DNA of 64,000 nucleotides from Streptomyces sp. HUAS MG91 (GCF_040529335.1 NZ_CP159534.1:62001-126000); one strand, 5' to 3'; counted from the stretch's first letter, positions 1 to 8,195 are shown. The notes: generated by a model not told the origin, from the letters alone. A program made the numbers and translations.

Positions 1-87
1 TCCCGGCCTGTCTCATCCCACGATGTCCCCGGGCTGACCCACCCGAACGGCCTGGTCGCCGTCCGGCGGCCGCGCTACGCCTACACC

Positions 88-927
88 ATGACACCGCGAG
101 CGCCTTATCCCACCGACCTCTCGGACGAGCGCTGGGAGCTGATCGGCCCGACACTGGAGAACTGGCGGGCCGCGCGCCACCGCCGCGCGCTCGACATCGC
201 CCCGCCCGCCCTGCATGACCTGCGCGAGATTTTCAACGCCCTGCTCTACCTGGACCGCACCGGCGCCCAATGGCGCTATTTGCCGCACGACTTCCCGCCC
301 TGGCAGACGGTCTACGGCTACTTCGCGCTCTGGCAGACCGACGGTGTCATCGACCGCCTGCACGGCCTGCTGCACCGCCTGGCCCGCGAGGCCGACGGCC
401 GCGACGCCCAGCCCAGCGCCGGCGCGATCGACACCCAGAGCGTGAAGACCTCCGCCAACGTGCCCCTGAGCGGCCAGGGCACGGACGTCGGCAAGCGGAT
501 CGTCGGCCGCAAGCGTGGCGCCATCACCGACACCACCGGCCTGCTGCTGGCCCTGTTCGTGCTGGCCGCCGATGCCTCGGACAGCGCCATCGGCCTGCAC
601 CTGCTCGACACCGCCCACGCCCGCTTCCCCCGGCTGCGCACGCTCTGGGCCGACAGCGCCTTCCGCACCACCTGCATCGAGCACGCCGCCCGGCTCGGCA
701 TCGCCGTGGAAGTGGTCCAACGTGCCCCGGGCAGCCGGGGCTTCGCCCCGCTGCCCCGCCGCTGGACCATCGAGCGCACCTTCGGCTGGCTCATGATGTT
801 CCGCCGACTCGCCCGCGACTACGAGACCCTGCCCGCCCGCTCCGCCGCCCTCATCCAACTCCGGATGATCGACCTGATGGCCCGCCGCCTCACCGGCGAG
901 TCCACCCCTAGCTGGCGAGGCACCTAG
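88..927 (+). CDS. IS5-family transposase (DDE)
   Basis: Single-ORF transposase of 279 aa, the usual size for IS5-family members. An N-terminal DUF4096-like segment (about residues 6-85, ending QWRYLPHDFPPWQTVYGYF) precedes the catalytic core. The DDE triad is readable: D115 in AIDTQS, D189 in LWADSAF and E229 in TIERTFGWL, the last in the usual Y-R-E-K-like context. The frame is intact, so the enzyme could be active. I could not define terminal inverted repeats: the left end lies close to the window edge, and the right flank (about 928-1010) has no convincing partner. It opens a zone rich in broken genes. Confidence 0.92.
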   Translation: MTPRAPYPTDLSDERWELIGPTLENWRAARHRRALDIAPPALHDLREIFNALLYLDRTGAQWRYLPHDFPPWQTVYGYFALWQTDGVIDRLHGLLHRLAREADGRDAQPSAGAIDTQSVKTSANVPLSGQGTDVGKRIVGRKRGAITDTTGLLLALFVLAADASDSAIGLHLLDTAHARFPRLRTLWADSAFRTTCIEHAARLGIAVEVVQRAPGSRGFAPLPRRWTIERTFGWLMMFRRLARDYETLPARSAALIQLRMIDLMARRLTGESTPSWRGT

Positions 928-1146
928 AACACCACAAAGCTCGCAAGTCGGGACGAAACATCAGAATGAAACACCCACTAAGGGCTGTCCTCTCCCTCAC
1001 CATCAACCTGGCATCTGCAGGCCGCACCTGCGCAAAAGCCAGTGCTGCGCAGCCGTGTCGTGAGCACGTGATCCAGCTCGCTAGCGCTCTATCGGCTTGC
1101 GGGGCAGCGGATGTGTACTGGAGGCCTGTTAGATCGAGGGGGAGGC

Positions 1147-1560
1147 ATGGCGAACACGCCGGATCCGGAAACGCCAGAAGCAGTGCATGAAGAGGAGTCG
1201 TGGCTCAGCAGCGAGGAGGTCGCGAAGCTGTGGCCAGTGCGTAAGGACTGGCTGCCGGGTGCGGCCCGTCGTGCAGATGTCCGCGTCCGCAGCTTCGGTG
1301 GGGCAAGCCGAGGCACGTGGGGGGTGGAGCCGACCTTCTATCACTTCCACCCAGGCGACGTACGCAGGGCCGCGCCAGCCATCTTCGAGGGACACGTCGA
1401 CATCCCGTCAAACTGGCGCACCGACACCCCTGACGGTCGGCGAGCAGAGTTCTGGGGCACGTTGAGTGCCCGCGTCGCCGGAACGCTCCTTCTCGGGGTT
1501 CTCGTGTGCGGGCTCCTCCTCATCCTGGGAACAGTGATCTTCCTTCTGACAGTGGAATGA
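1147..1560 (+). CDS. Hypothetical protein with C-terminal membrane anchor
   Basis: Not recognised. With the ATG at 1147 the product is 137 aa; an in-frame ATG at 1111 would add 12 residues. The purine run AGGGGGAGG sits immediately before 1147, which is closer than ideal for a ribosome binding site. The N-terminal about 105 residues are polar and acidic. A single strongly hydrophobic helix (about residues 110-134, RVAGTLLLGVLVCGLLLILG onward) ends the protein, so it is probably a tail-anchored or single-pass membrane protein with a large cytoplasmic part. No neighbour suggests a role. Codon use looks genuinely coding. Confidence 0.6.
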   Translation: MANTPDPETPEAVHEEESWLSSEEVAKLWPVRKDWLPGAARRADVRVRSFGGASRGTWGVEPTFYHFHPGDVRRAAPAIFEGHVDIPSNWRTDTPDGRRAEFWGTLSARVAGTLLLGVLVCGLLLILGTVIFLLTVE

Positions 1561-1984
1561 CCACCAGCGCCGTAGCCGACGGGCAGCCCTTCTCGTGCAC
1601 GGAGCCAGCCGCGGTACTAGTGAGGAAGACTGCTTGATGAGCACGGTGACAAGCCGCGTGCCTCATCGGTGATGACCACGCTGCGTCGTTCGGTCCCTTT
1701 CGCCGAGTTCACTCACCAACCCGTCCGACTGGCTCGGAACCTTGTGGCACGTGCTGCCGAGGCCGGGGAGTGACCTCACGGTCCGGGCAGGACAGTTCTG
1801 CCCGGGCCGCTGACGCGGTGCAGGCGCTGGTGTAGAAGGACGGAGAGTCCGCGTCGGTCGGGCGGAAGCCGGCCGTGTCCCAGCAGTGAGCCGAATTCAG
1901 GTAGCACGGCTGGGCGGCCAACAGCAGCCACCGCGTTGCCGGGCCCGTGCGGTCAGAGGTTCAGCGAGCGGTCCTCGGTGCTCG
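1561..1984. other. Stretch without a supported gene
   Basis: No reading frame here has a convincing start, codon pattern or recognisable domain. Short antisense ORFs (for example 1709-1921 on the minus strand) look like chance frames. The segment ends at the stop codon of the minus-strand fragment at 1985-2089. Confidence 0.5.
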
Positions 1985-2089
1985 TCAGAGGGCGGGTTCG
2001 TAAGCGACGGCGGCGTACCCGCACCCATCCGCCACCTGGTTCAGCGCGGTGATCTCGGCCGGGTCGGCGGTCAGCTTCCAGCGCAGCAC
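1985..2089 (-). pseudogene. C-terminal fragment of an unrecognised gene
   Basis: The minus strand reads a coherent peptide of about 34 residues, from about LRWKLTADPAEITALNQV to a stop at 1985-1987. It has normal coding character, but upstream of about 2095 the same strand turns into the antisense of the barstar-domain gene. The piece therefore looks like the 3' end of a gene whose 5' part was lost by deletion or rearrangement. I do not recognise the family. Confidence 0.35.
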
Positions 2090-2116
2090 CTGCAGTCCCT
2101 CCTCGCCGGCTACCGC

Positions 2117-2845
2117 GTGGCGCTCGCCGTGCATTCCGTCCCCGAGCCCTTCGCCTTCTGGCCCGAAGAAGACTTCGTCAACTGGCTCCATCAGCACTAC
2201 GGGACATCCGGCTCCCTGACGTTGGCCGCCGAGATCGAGCGTCACACACCAGCCGACACCACACCGGTCGACGCGTTCTTCCGACTACTGGATCCTTTCC
2301 AGCGCGACATCGCCCGGGAGCCGGCCCCGCAGGACACGAGGGATCGGCTTCCCGGTATTGAGTACATGAGCAACACCTTCGTGACCCTCTTCTGGCGACG
2401 CAGCCTTCTCACCAGGTTTGTTCAGCGACTGGAGAACCGTGGCTTCCGTGTCGTCCACCTGGAAGCGCATGCGTGGGCGACGGAACGGGACATGCACCAA
2501 GCTTTCGCCGCAGCCCTGCAGTTCCCCGACTACTACGGCCACAACCTGGACGCCCTCAACAACTGCCTCGGAGACGTGGCCTGCTTCGGCCCCTACGACG
2601 AGACCGACGAGGGCACCGGACTCGTACTGTCCCTCACCGACTACGACCGCTTCGCCGCCACGTCCCCCGGCGCGGCCCAGATCGTGCTGGACATCATCGC
2701 CGCCCAGGCGCGCAGGGCGGCCGTAGCGCAGCGCCGCTTCTTCGCCCGCGTCCACAGCAACGACCCCGACATCCGGTTCGAGCCGGTGGGTGCCATGCCC
2801 GTCATGTGGAACAGCGACGAAGGAGCCGACTCCAGCCGCCGCTGA
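2117..2845 (+). CDS. Barstar-domain protein (N-terminus uncertain)
   Basis: The C-terminal half carries a barstar (barnase-inhibitor) fold signature: FRVVHLEAHAWATERDMHQA, then FPDYYGHNLDALNNCLGD, the characteristic YGxNLDAL segment of this family. Barstars bind and neutralise barnase-type RNases in the cytoplasm; actinobacterial homologues often have no linked RNase, and none is visible here. The open frame extends back to 1886, but its first part is antisense to the fragment at 1985-2089, so a start at GTG 2117 or GTG 2129 is more likely; neither has a clear ribosome binding site. Residues before the barstar domain (VPEPFAFWPEEDFVNWLHQH onward) look coding but are unassigned, and the gene may be 5'-truncated. 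Confidence 0.65.
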   Translation: MALAVHSVPEPFAFWPEEDFVNWLHQHYGTSGSLTLAAEIERHTPADTTPVDAFFRLLDPFQRDIAREPAPQDTRDRLPGIEYMSNTFVTLFWRRSLLTRFVQRLENRGFRVVHLEAHAWATERDMHQAFAAALQFPDYYGHNLDALNNCLGDVACFGPYDETDEGTGLVLSLTDYDRFAATSPGAAQIVLDIIAAQARRAAVAQRRFFARVHSNDPDIRFEPVGAMPVMWNSDEGADSSRR

Positions 2846-2896
2846 GAACACAGCCTGGACTGCATTTAGCACAGCGACTCGTGGCAGCGTCACTTG

Positions 2897-3381
2897 TCAC
2901 GCTGTCGTGGATCTCCAGGCATCGGTGACGCACCCCTCTTCCCAGTGCCACCATTCCTTCGCCGCACCATGCTCCAAGAGCCTGCGTATCTGCTGAAGGT
3001 CGGCATCGGGCGGAACATCCAGAGCGACCATGCGAAACTGCTCGATGCCCTCACCGGTCGTACCGAGGCGGTGAAAGACGTCCAGCACGCTCTGCCGGGT
3101 AGCGGCAGAGCCACCGTCTCTGAGAACGATCAGCCGGATCGTGCAGTTCTGCGAGCCCGCACCGTCTCTCCGGCCCAGCGGGCGCCGTCCTCGTCGATCT
3201 CCACGCGGATGATGTCGTCGCTGGCGACTCCGCGTACGAACCACGGAGTGTTGTCCAACCGGACTGTCCCGTCACCGAGATCGACCGCCCACAGGCTTTC
3301 CACGCTCGCCGGCGGCCAGCCGTCCTCGCCCACGTCCATCCGGAAGTGGATCTTCACATGATCATCAGTCACGCTCGTCAC
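2897..3381 (-). pseudogene. DUF4265-domain protein, frameshifted
   Basis: Two overlapping minus-strand frames together encode one DUF4265-like protein of about 160 aa. The first frame (start 3381) gives VKIHFRMDVGEDGWPPASVE and continues to RWAGETVRA, then runs off to a stop at 3130. The second frame continues with SQNCTIRLIVLRDGG and ends at 2897 (EEGCVTDAWRSTTA). The join lies near 3151-3157 and needs one extra base to restore the frame, so a one-base deletion is inferred. DUF4265 proteins are small and of unknown function, and are often found in accessory regions of actinobacteria. A sequencing error is possible, but neighbouring genes show similar decay. Confidence 0.7.
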
Positions 3382-3426
3382 GGCATCATCATCCTCATGG
3401 TCAGACCCTCGAACTAGGCTCCGCTC

Positions 3427-4239
3427 GTGACCCCTGAACTGCTTGCCTCTCTTGCTGTACCGCTCCAGGCGGGACGGATGATCACATCCGCTGAAGGAGG
3501 CGGCGACGTGCGGCCACTGTGGCTGAGCACCTCCCCGGCCTCCGCCGATCTGTGGGCCCGGTTACTCGCCGAGCACAGCAGCTCCGGCCTGTGGCCGCTT
3601 CTTCTCGACGCCCATGACCCGCGCGACGCCGAATTCCGGCCCTGGGCATCCGGCGAGCTGTTCCCCGAGCGTATGACCTCACCCCGCGCGCACAACCCGG
3701 CCGACCTCCTGGCGCAGTGGTGGTGCGCGTACACGGAGATCGACGAGGGCGACGACCTGCTGACGCCGGACGAACGGTTCGCCGTCACCGTACCGTTCAC
3801 CCGGACCTGGTCGAACCCACTGCTCAGCCACGAACCCGCGACGGGCGGCGACGAGATGGCCGTCGAGTACGCACACGTCTTCGCCGACCAACACCCCCAA
3901 GCGCGCCTCGGGCTCGTCGCCGCCGCCTGCGGCGCGGACGCGCTCACCGCCGTCGGCTGGGACGGACCCGCCAACTACGACAACGACACGGCCAAGTTCT
4001 CCGCCATCGTCCGCGACTGGGAACGCCGCTTCGGCGCACGCGTCGTAGCCGTCGGCATCGACACCCTCCACCTCAGCATCGCGGCACCCCCGACGAATAC
4101 CCAGGACGCCCTCCTCGTCGCCGCCGAACACTTCGCGTTCTGCCCGGACAACATCTGGCAGGGCTTCCACCCCTGCACCCTGGCCGCCTACGCGGAACGC
4201 ATCGTCGGCATGAACAGCTGGAACTTCTGGTGGGACTGA
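3427..4239 (+). CDS. DUF4253-domain protein
   Basis: Intact 270-aa protein. The C-terminal about 110 residues match the DUF4253 pattern: FGARVVAVGIDTLHLSIAAP, then AEHFAFCPDNIWQG and a terminal NSWNFWWD. The family is conserved in Streptomyces and has no established function. The N-terminal part is a variable domain typical of the family's larger members. The start is a GTG at 3427. A small hairpin (6-bp stem ACGGCC/GGCCGT at 4295-4309) follows the gene and may act as a weak terminator. The gene stands beside barstar and DUF4265 genes, a neighbourhood that resembles an orphan immunity cluster; that reading is an inference. Confidence 0.8.
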   Translation: MTPELLASLAVPLQAGRMITSAEGGGDVRPLWLSTSPASADLWARLLAEHSSSGLWPLLLDAHDPRDAEFRPWASGELFPERMTSPRAHNPADLLAQWWCAYTEIDEGDDLLTPDERFAVTVPFTRTWSNPLLSHEPATGGDEMAVEYAHVFADQHPQARLGLVAAACGADALTAVGWDGPANYDNDTAKFSAIVRDWERRFGARVVAVGIDTLHLSIAAPPTNTQDALLVAAEHFAFCPDNIWQGFHPCTLAAYAERIVGMNSWNFWWD

Positions 4240-4504
4240 CCCCGACACCAAAACCACGGGAAACGATCACCTGAGTTCCGGGAAGAGATCTTCAACGGCC
4301 TTCGGCCGTGCAGGTCCCCCACTCGTGAACCCCCGCACGTACGCCGCCGGCGCGACGAGGAACAAGACACCCACCGCACGGCGTGCGATACGCCAGGCGT
4401 CTCCAGCTGACCGCCAGACAGCCGCTGGCCGACCCGCACCTCTACCGAACACGCCCCGCACGACCTACCGTTCGAAGAACGCCCTCTGCCAAGAGGGAGA
4501 CCCC

Positions 4505-4666
4505 ATGCAGTGCCCCAATTGTGGCGGCAGCGCACAGCAGGGCCCGGGCGGTTCCTGGTCCTGCCCCCAGTGCGGTCCGATCAGCGGTGTCGAACCTCCG
4601 GTCTGCACCAGCACCGAGACGACCCCCGTCGCGCTGCCGGGTACGCGGGTAGGGTGCCGGGCATGA
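4505..4666 (+). CDS. Small zinc-ribbon protein
   Basis: 53-aa protein beginning MQCPNCGG. It has two CxxC knuckles (CPNC at residues 3-6 and CPQC at about 21-24), so it should bind one zinc as a rubredoxin-like ribbon. The ATG at 4505 is preceded by a good ribosome binding site (AGAGGGAGA). A longer open frame starts at 4325 but its extension has no coding character. The stop codon overlaps the next start (ATGA at 4663-4666), so the two small genes are probably translationally coupled. Function unknown. Confidence 0.6.
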   Translation: MQCPNCGGSAQQGPGGSWSCPQCGPISGVEPPVCTSTETTPVALPGTRVGCRA

Positions 4667-4872
4667 GCGACCCCCACGACGCTGTCACGCAGGCCGAGGC
4701 CGCAGCCTCGTTCCTCGCCACGCAGCAGATCACTGAACGGGCCTGCGAGAAGTGCGGCACGATGATTGCCGGGGTGAACGGGCGCTATGCGTGTGGCGGC
4801 TGCGGCTGGTCGAACCACTGGTCGGAAGGACTGACACAGCTTCCGACGAGCGGCGACGACTCCACACGCTGA
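4663..4872 (+). CDS. Small zinc-ribbon protein
   Basis: 69-aa protein with a CxxC-X12-CxxC ribbon: ACEKCGTMIAGVNGRYACGG. It starts at the ATG of an ATGA overlap with the preceding small zinc-ribbon gene, so the pair is a two-gene unit. The N-terminus (MSDPHDAVTQAEAAASFLAT) is helical and acidic. Small ribbons like this are common and uncharacterised in Streptomyces; a nucleic-acid or protein-binding role is possible but cannot be shown from sequence. Confidence 0.65.
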   Translation: MSDPHDAVTQAEAAASFLATQQITERACEKCGTMIAGVNGRYACGGCGWSNHWSEGLTQLPTSGDDSTR

Positions 4873-5150
4873 AGCCAGGCCTCGCGGCGGGGTGAGCTCG
4901 CCCTCGGGGTGGTTGTCGGGGCATGCGTGATCGCAGAGCGTGGGCACACGGAATCAACTTTTTAGGGTGGGGGCCGGGATCCCTGCCCCCACCCCGAAAA
5001 GAAGCGCGCTGCTGTATGCCTGCTGCTGCGCCCGTCCGACTGCTGCTCCCTGTTTCGGGGTGCTGCGTCTGGGGGCGCCGGCCGCCCAGCCCGGAGCGGG
5101 CCCCACGGGCGACCGGCAGGTCGACGGTAGCCCGCTCGCCAGCTGGAGCT

Positions 5151-5210
5151 CCTGTCCTCAGTCACCAGAACCTTGACCGACTGCCACTGAAGTTTGAGTG
5201 GTCGTCTCTG
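5151..5210. repeat. Left arm of a ~60-bp imperfect inverted repeat
   Basis: This segment pairs with 5645-5704 on the other strand. The best-conserved core reads GAACCTTGACCGACTGCCAC here and the reverse complement of GTAGCAATCGGTCAAGGTTC there. It is followed by a shared TGAAGTTTGAG. The arms bracket the small membrane-protein gene at 5259-5636. Confidence 0.75.
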
Positions 5211-5258
5211 CCCCACCCGTCGGCGTACGGCGCAGCAGGTCCCGAGGAGGGGCGCGGC

Positions 5259-5636
5259 GTGAGTACGGTTACTCAGGCTCCAACGCGTCCCGGACTGCAG
5301 ACTCCCCGCATGAGATGGACGCAGACGGAGCTGCTCGTGGACTCAAGCGCGGCCATTTTCACAACTGCTGCTGTCGCGAGTCTGTGGACGCTCACCGTGG
5401 TGCTTTTGTGGCGGGCGTTCTTGCGGGGACTTGGCGAAGCTCTTCAGGTGCAGCGGGTGCCGTCCGGAAAGCCAGGTGAGATCGCTCTTCTCTGTGTACT
5501 GACGTTGACGTCGCTGGCCGGACCGATGCTGCTGATATGGCTGGCCTGGACGCACCAGTTGTGGCTCACCGCGGCCGCGCAACTGGCCCTACCGCCGTGC
5601 ACCCTCGGTTGGCTCCGCCTTGCTCGAAGGCATTGA
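5259..5636 (+). CDS. Small polytopic membrane protein
   Basis: 125-aa protein from a GTG at 5259, preceded by GAGGAGG about 9 nt upstream. The open frame reaches back to 4923, but that part crosses an inverted-repeat arm and has no coding character. Predicted helices lie at about residues 30-52, 75-95 and 98-118, with a basic loop between the first two. No family is recognised. The whole gene sits between two ~60-bp inverted-repeat arms, which suggests it travels as a cassette or was captured inside a MITE-like unit. Confidence 0.6.
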   Translation: MSTVTQAPTRPGLQTPRMRWTQTELLVDSSAAIFTTAAVASLWTLTVVLLWRAFLRGLGEALQVQRVPSGKPGEIALLCVLTLTSLAGPMLLIWLAWTHQLWLTAAAQLALPPCTLGWLRLARRH

Positions 5637-5644
5637 CAGACCAG

Positions 5645-5704
5645 GCGGAGACGATCGCTCAAACTTCAGTAGCAATCGGTCAAGGTTCCATGACAGAGGA
5701 CAGC
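5645..5704. repeat. Right arm of the ~60-bp imperfect inverted repeat
   Basis: Reverse-complement partner of 5151-5210. Similarity extends from about CGGAGACGATCGCTCAAAC on the plus strand through to the AGGACAG that mirrors CTGTCCT at 5152-5158. It begins 8 bp after the stop codon of the enclosed gene. Confidence 0.75.
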
Positions 5705-5744
5705 ACCGCCCGCTGCCGTGTCGAGGCCACGTGATATCGACATT

Positions 5745-6130
5745 GTGAGCGGATTTCTGTCTGCCGAACTGCCGGTCGAACAGCGGCTGGCCATGCACCA
5801 GGCCGTGCTCGCGTGGCTGGAGTGACAGGCCGGGCGCGAGCGGGACGCGATCCGCCGTCTGCGGAGCGAGGCCGCCACCGAGCGGCACCGCCTTAGGTGG
5901 CGCACCGCTGGTTGGGTTTCACGGTCGAGGCGGACCGGTCCGGTCAGGGGTGGACGCTGCACCGTGGTGACTGCGAGTTCGCGCGGTCGGCCGAGGTGGT
6001 CGACGCTCAGGAGGGTCGCGCGGCGCTGGCCGGCCCGGCCGGTGCGGCTGCCCGGCCCTGTCAGGTCTGCAATCCGCTGCCTGCTCTGCACAACGTGCCG
6101 CCGCCCACGGACCCCTACGCCAGCGCCTGA
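5745..6130 (-). other. Antisense side of the broken gene at 5745-6130 (no gene)
   Basis: The minus strand here has an open frame (to 5589-5888) whose peptide is the reverse complement of the repeat arm and the broken plus-strand gene. It carries no recognisable domain and is not counted as a gene. Confidence 0.4.
5745..6130 (+). pseudogene. DUF6233-like protein, two disabling changes
   Basis: A GTG at 5745 opens LPVEQRLAMHQAVLAWLE and meets TGA at 5823-5825. The same frame continues sensibly (QAGRERDAIRRLRSEAATE), then a one-base shift near 5894-5899 moves to the frame that encodes HRWLGFTVEADRSGQGWTLH, GDCEFARSAEVVDAQEGRAAL and CQVCNP, ending at 6130. Put together this resembles the small DUF6233-type proteins common in Streptomyces (helical N-terminus, then an H-x-GDC segment and a C-terminal CxxC). 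The in-frame stop (where CGA would give Arg) plus the indel make it a probable pseudogene. Family assignment is from memory of the motif pattern. Confidence 0.6.
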
Positions 6131-6184
6131 GCCCTTCCCCCCGGGCCAGGACGGGCGGGACGCTGGGACGGTGCCGAAGAGCCC

Positions 6185-6538
6185 GTGCGGCGGTGCGCGC
6201 AGTGTCGCGCGCCGCTCCCCAGGGGATCCGGTCCCAACCGGCGATACTGCGACTTGACCTGTCGCAGCCGCAATTGGCGGCGGGTACAGCGCCACAACAA
6301 GCTGTACCAGCGGGCCGTCTACCGGGGCATAGAGATCATCCAAGGCGAGATCCTGTGGACTTGGCTCTGTCCGCGAGAACGAGCAGTACTTGTTCATGGG
6401 TTTGGGCGGCACCCGGCGCCGCAGAGCGAGTCGAACGGTTCACGGGTTTCGACAGCATCAGCGTCAGTAGGGCTCCGTCTCGGACACTGTCACGAGGGGG
6501 CCGGCAGCTCGTGCGACGTCTGTTCGCTCCTTGCGTGA
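6185..6538 (+). pseudogene. Zinc-finger protein fragment
   Basis: From a GTG at 6185 the first about 48 residues look genuine: CAQCRAPLPRGSGPNRRYCD followed by LTCRSRNWRRVQRHN, giving a CxxC...CxxxC zinc-binding pattern with a basic tail. After about residue 50 (IEIIQGEIL onward) coding character fades. The last about 50 bp run antisense into the TetR gene that ends at 6490. It is probably a truncated gene whose 3' part was replaced. Function unknown. Confidence 0.4.
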
Positions 6539-7170
6539 AGTCCGGTGCAGAGGAGGTTGAATGCCCGGAGGGCTGCCGAGGCGATGGAGTCGCGGGCGTG
6601 CGCAGGTGGCTCGCCCGACATGATGCGTCGTCGGAGCTCGCGCAGGGCCGCGCGGTGTGTTCCGGCGATGGTGCCAGCGAGGAGGGCTGAGAGCGGGGGG
6701 CCAGCACTGTCGGGTGCTTCTGCGGTGTTCGGCGGATGTTCGGTCAGGGCGGTCGCCAGAGCGGCCTCGATGCGTTCGCCGATCTCTCGTTCGCGGGCGC
6801 GTAGTGCCGGGCTGTCCTGAATTACCTGCCAGAACGCGGATGCGCCGGGCTGGAGTCCGAGCATCGGGTGTTCCTGCTGTAGGGCGGTAAGGAGGTCGTC
6901 GCGGACGGCCACGACCGGGCAGGTGCCCCGTGTTCGGTCGCGCACCAGGGCGGCGAGGTGGTCCTCGGCTTCGGCCTGACGGTCAAAGAACAGGTCTTCC
7001 TTGGTGGGGAAGTAGTTGAACACCGTGTTGGTGGACACACCCGCATGCCGTGCCACCTCCGCGACTGTGACCTGGTCGAAGCCGTGCTCCAGGAAACGTC
7101 CCAGGGCTGCGTCGGCGATCGCCGTACGGGTCCGCTTCTTCTTGATCTCTCGAAGGCCCATGCGCCGCAT
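6490..7170 (-). CDS. TetR-family transcriptional regulator
   Basis: 226-aa regulator with an N-terminal TetR helix-turn-helix: TRTAIADAALGRFLEHGFDQ, then VTVAEVARHAGVSTNTVFNYF with PTKEDLFFDR, the canonical end of the DNA-binding domain. The C-terminal ligand domain is unassigned. The open frame begins at 7203, but that start lies inside the operator, so ATG 7170 (MRRMGLRE) or ATG 7161 is preferred. It is divergent from the glycosidase-like gene at 7218, and the perfect palindrome at 7177-7198 lies between both starts, so autorepression with control of the neighbour is expected. Confidence 0.88.
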   Translation of the reverse strand: MRRMGLREIKKKRTRTAIADAALGRFLEHGFDQVTVAEVARHAGVSTNTVFNYFPTKEDLFFDRQAEAEDHLAALVRDRTRGTCPVVAVRDDLLTALQQEHPMLGLQPGASAFWQVIQDSPALRAREREIGERIEAALATALTEHPPNTAEAPDSAGPPLSALLAGTIAGTHRAALRELRRRIMSGEPPAHARDSIASAALRAFNLLCTGLHARSEQTSHELPAPS

Positions 7171-7176
7171 GATAGC

Positions 7177-7198
7177 GTCACACCAAATTTGGTGTGAC
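7177..7198. promoter_or_regulatory. Perfect 22-bp palindrome, TetR operator
   Basis: Two uninterrupted 11-bp arms, GTCACACCAAA and its exact complement, sit between the divergent TetR gene (start 7170) and the gene at 7218. Position and symmetry fit a TetR-family operator controlling both genes. Confidence 0.85.
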
Positions 7199-7217
7199 AC
7201 CAAAGTTTGGGGCGAGC

Positions 7218-8195
7218 ATGACTATGACCTTCGGCATCTATCCCGGTGGCATGCTGGGCGACGACCAAGGCATCATCCATCCGGTCCGTCCGGACGCGCC
7301 GGAGCGCGTCGTCGAGGCTCTCGATGAACTGCAGGGCGACGCCGCCACGCTGGCGGTGCGCGCGTACCGCTCGTTCGCCGCCGTCGCGACACCGCAGACG
7401 GTGCCCACGCCCGCCGACCCGCACGCCTATCTCCAGCGCGGTCGCACGCTGGACCTCGTACTGCAGTTCCGCGAGCCGTCCGGCGAGCTGGACGGGTGGC
7501 CGGAGTTTGTTCGCGAGGCCATCCGGACCGGCGGACCTCAGCTGGCATCGGTCCAGATTTGCGAGGAACCCAACCTCGACCTCCCCTCCGTCGACGGCAG
7601 CACTCCCAACGTCCTGAACGCGCTGGTCCAGGGCGTCATCGCCGCCAAAGAGGAGATCCAGGCCCTCGGTCACCGCGTGGCGGTCGGCTTCAATGCCGTG
7701 CCGTCCTTCGACCCGGCCGACAGCTTCTGGTCCGGCCTTGGTGCCTTGGCCGACGCGCGCTTCCGGCAGAGTTTGGACTACGTCGGCCTGGACTTCTTCC
7801 CGGACGTGTTCCGGCCCGTTGCCGCAGACCAGCTGGCAGACGCGGTCACTGCGGTCCTCACCACGTTCCGCTACACCAGCCTGGCGCAGGCGGGCATACC
7901 GGACACCGTCCCGATCCGCGTGTGCGAGAACGGCTGGCCCACCGGCCCCGGCCGCTCCGAGCAGCGACAGACCGCCGTACTCGACACCGTCATCCGGACC
8001 ATCGCGGCCCTCGCCGCCGACCTGAACATCGACGGCTACTCGCTCTTCGCCCTACGAGACGCCGACAGTAACGCCGAAGGGCTCTTCCATCACTTCGGCC
8101 TCCTGAACGACGACTACACCCGCAAGCCAGCCTTCGCGACCTATCGGCAACTCATCAACGAACTGAGCAACCCACCGGCTGTGTCGGCCCGGTGA
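7218..8195 (+). CDS. Glycoside-hydrolase-like TIM-barrel protein
   Basis: 325-aa protein without signal peptide or membrane segment. Its layout fits a (beta/alpha)8 glycosidase-like barrel: FGIYPGG at the first strand, SVQICEEPNLDLP (a conserved Glu followed by Asn, as at an acid/base position), YVGLDFFPDVF, and IRVCENGWPTGPGRSEQRQT near the C-terminus, where the Glu of ENGWPTG is in the place of a nucleophile. Several clan GH-A families share this arrangement; I cannot name one. Start ATG 7218 is preferred over 7194, which lies inside the operator; GGGGCGAG precedes it. It is divergent from, and probably repressed by, the TetR gene. Confidence 0.65.
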   Translation: MTMTFGIYPGGMLGDDQGIIHPVRPDAPERVVEALDELQGDAATLAVRAYRSFAAVATPQTVPTPADPHAYLQRGRTLDLVLQFREPSGELDGWPEFVREAIRTGGPQLASVQICEEPNLDLPSVDGSTPNVLNALVQGVIAAKEEIQALGHRVAVGFNAVPSFDPADSFWSGLGALADARFRQSLDYVGLDFFPDVFRPVAADQLADAVTAVLTTFRYTSLAQAGIPDTVPIRVCENGWPTGPGRSEQRQTAVLDTVIRTIAALAADLNIDGYSLFALRDADSNAEGLFHHFGLLNDDYTRKPAFATYRQLINELSNPPAVSAR

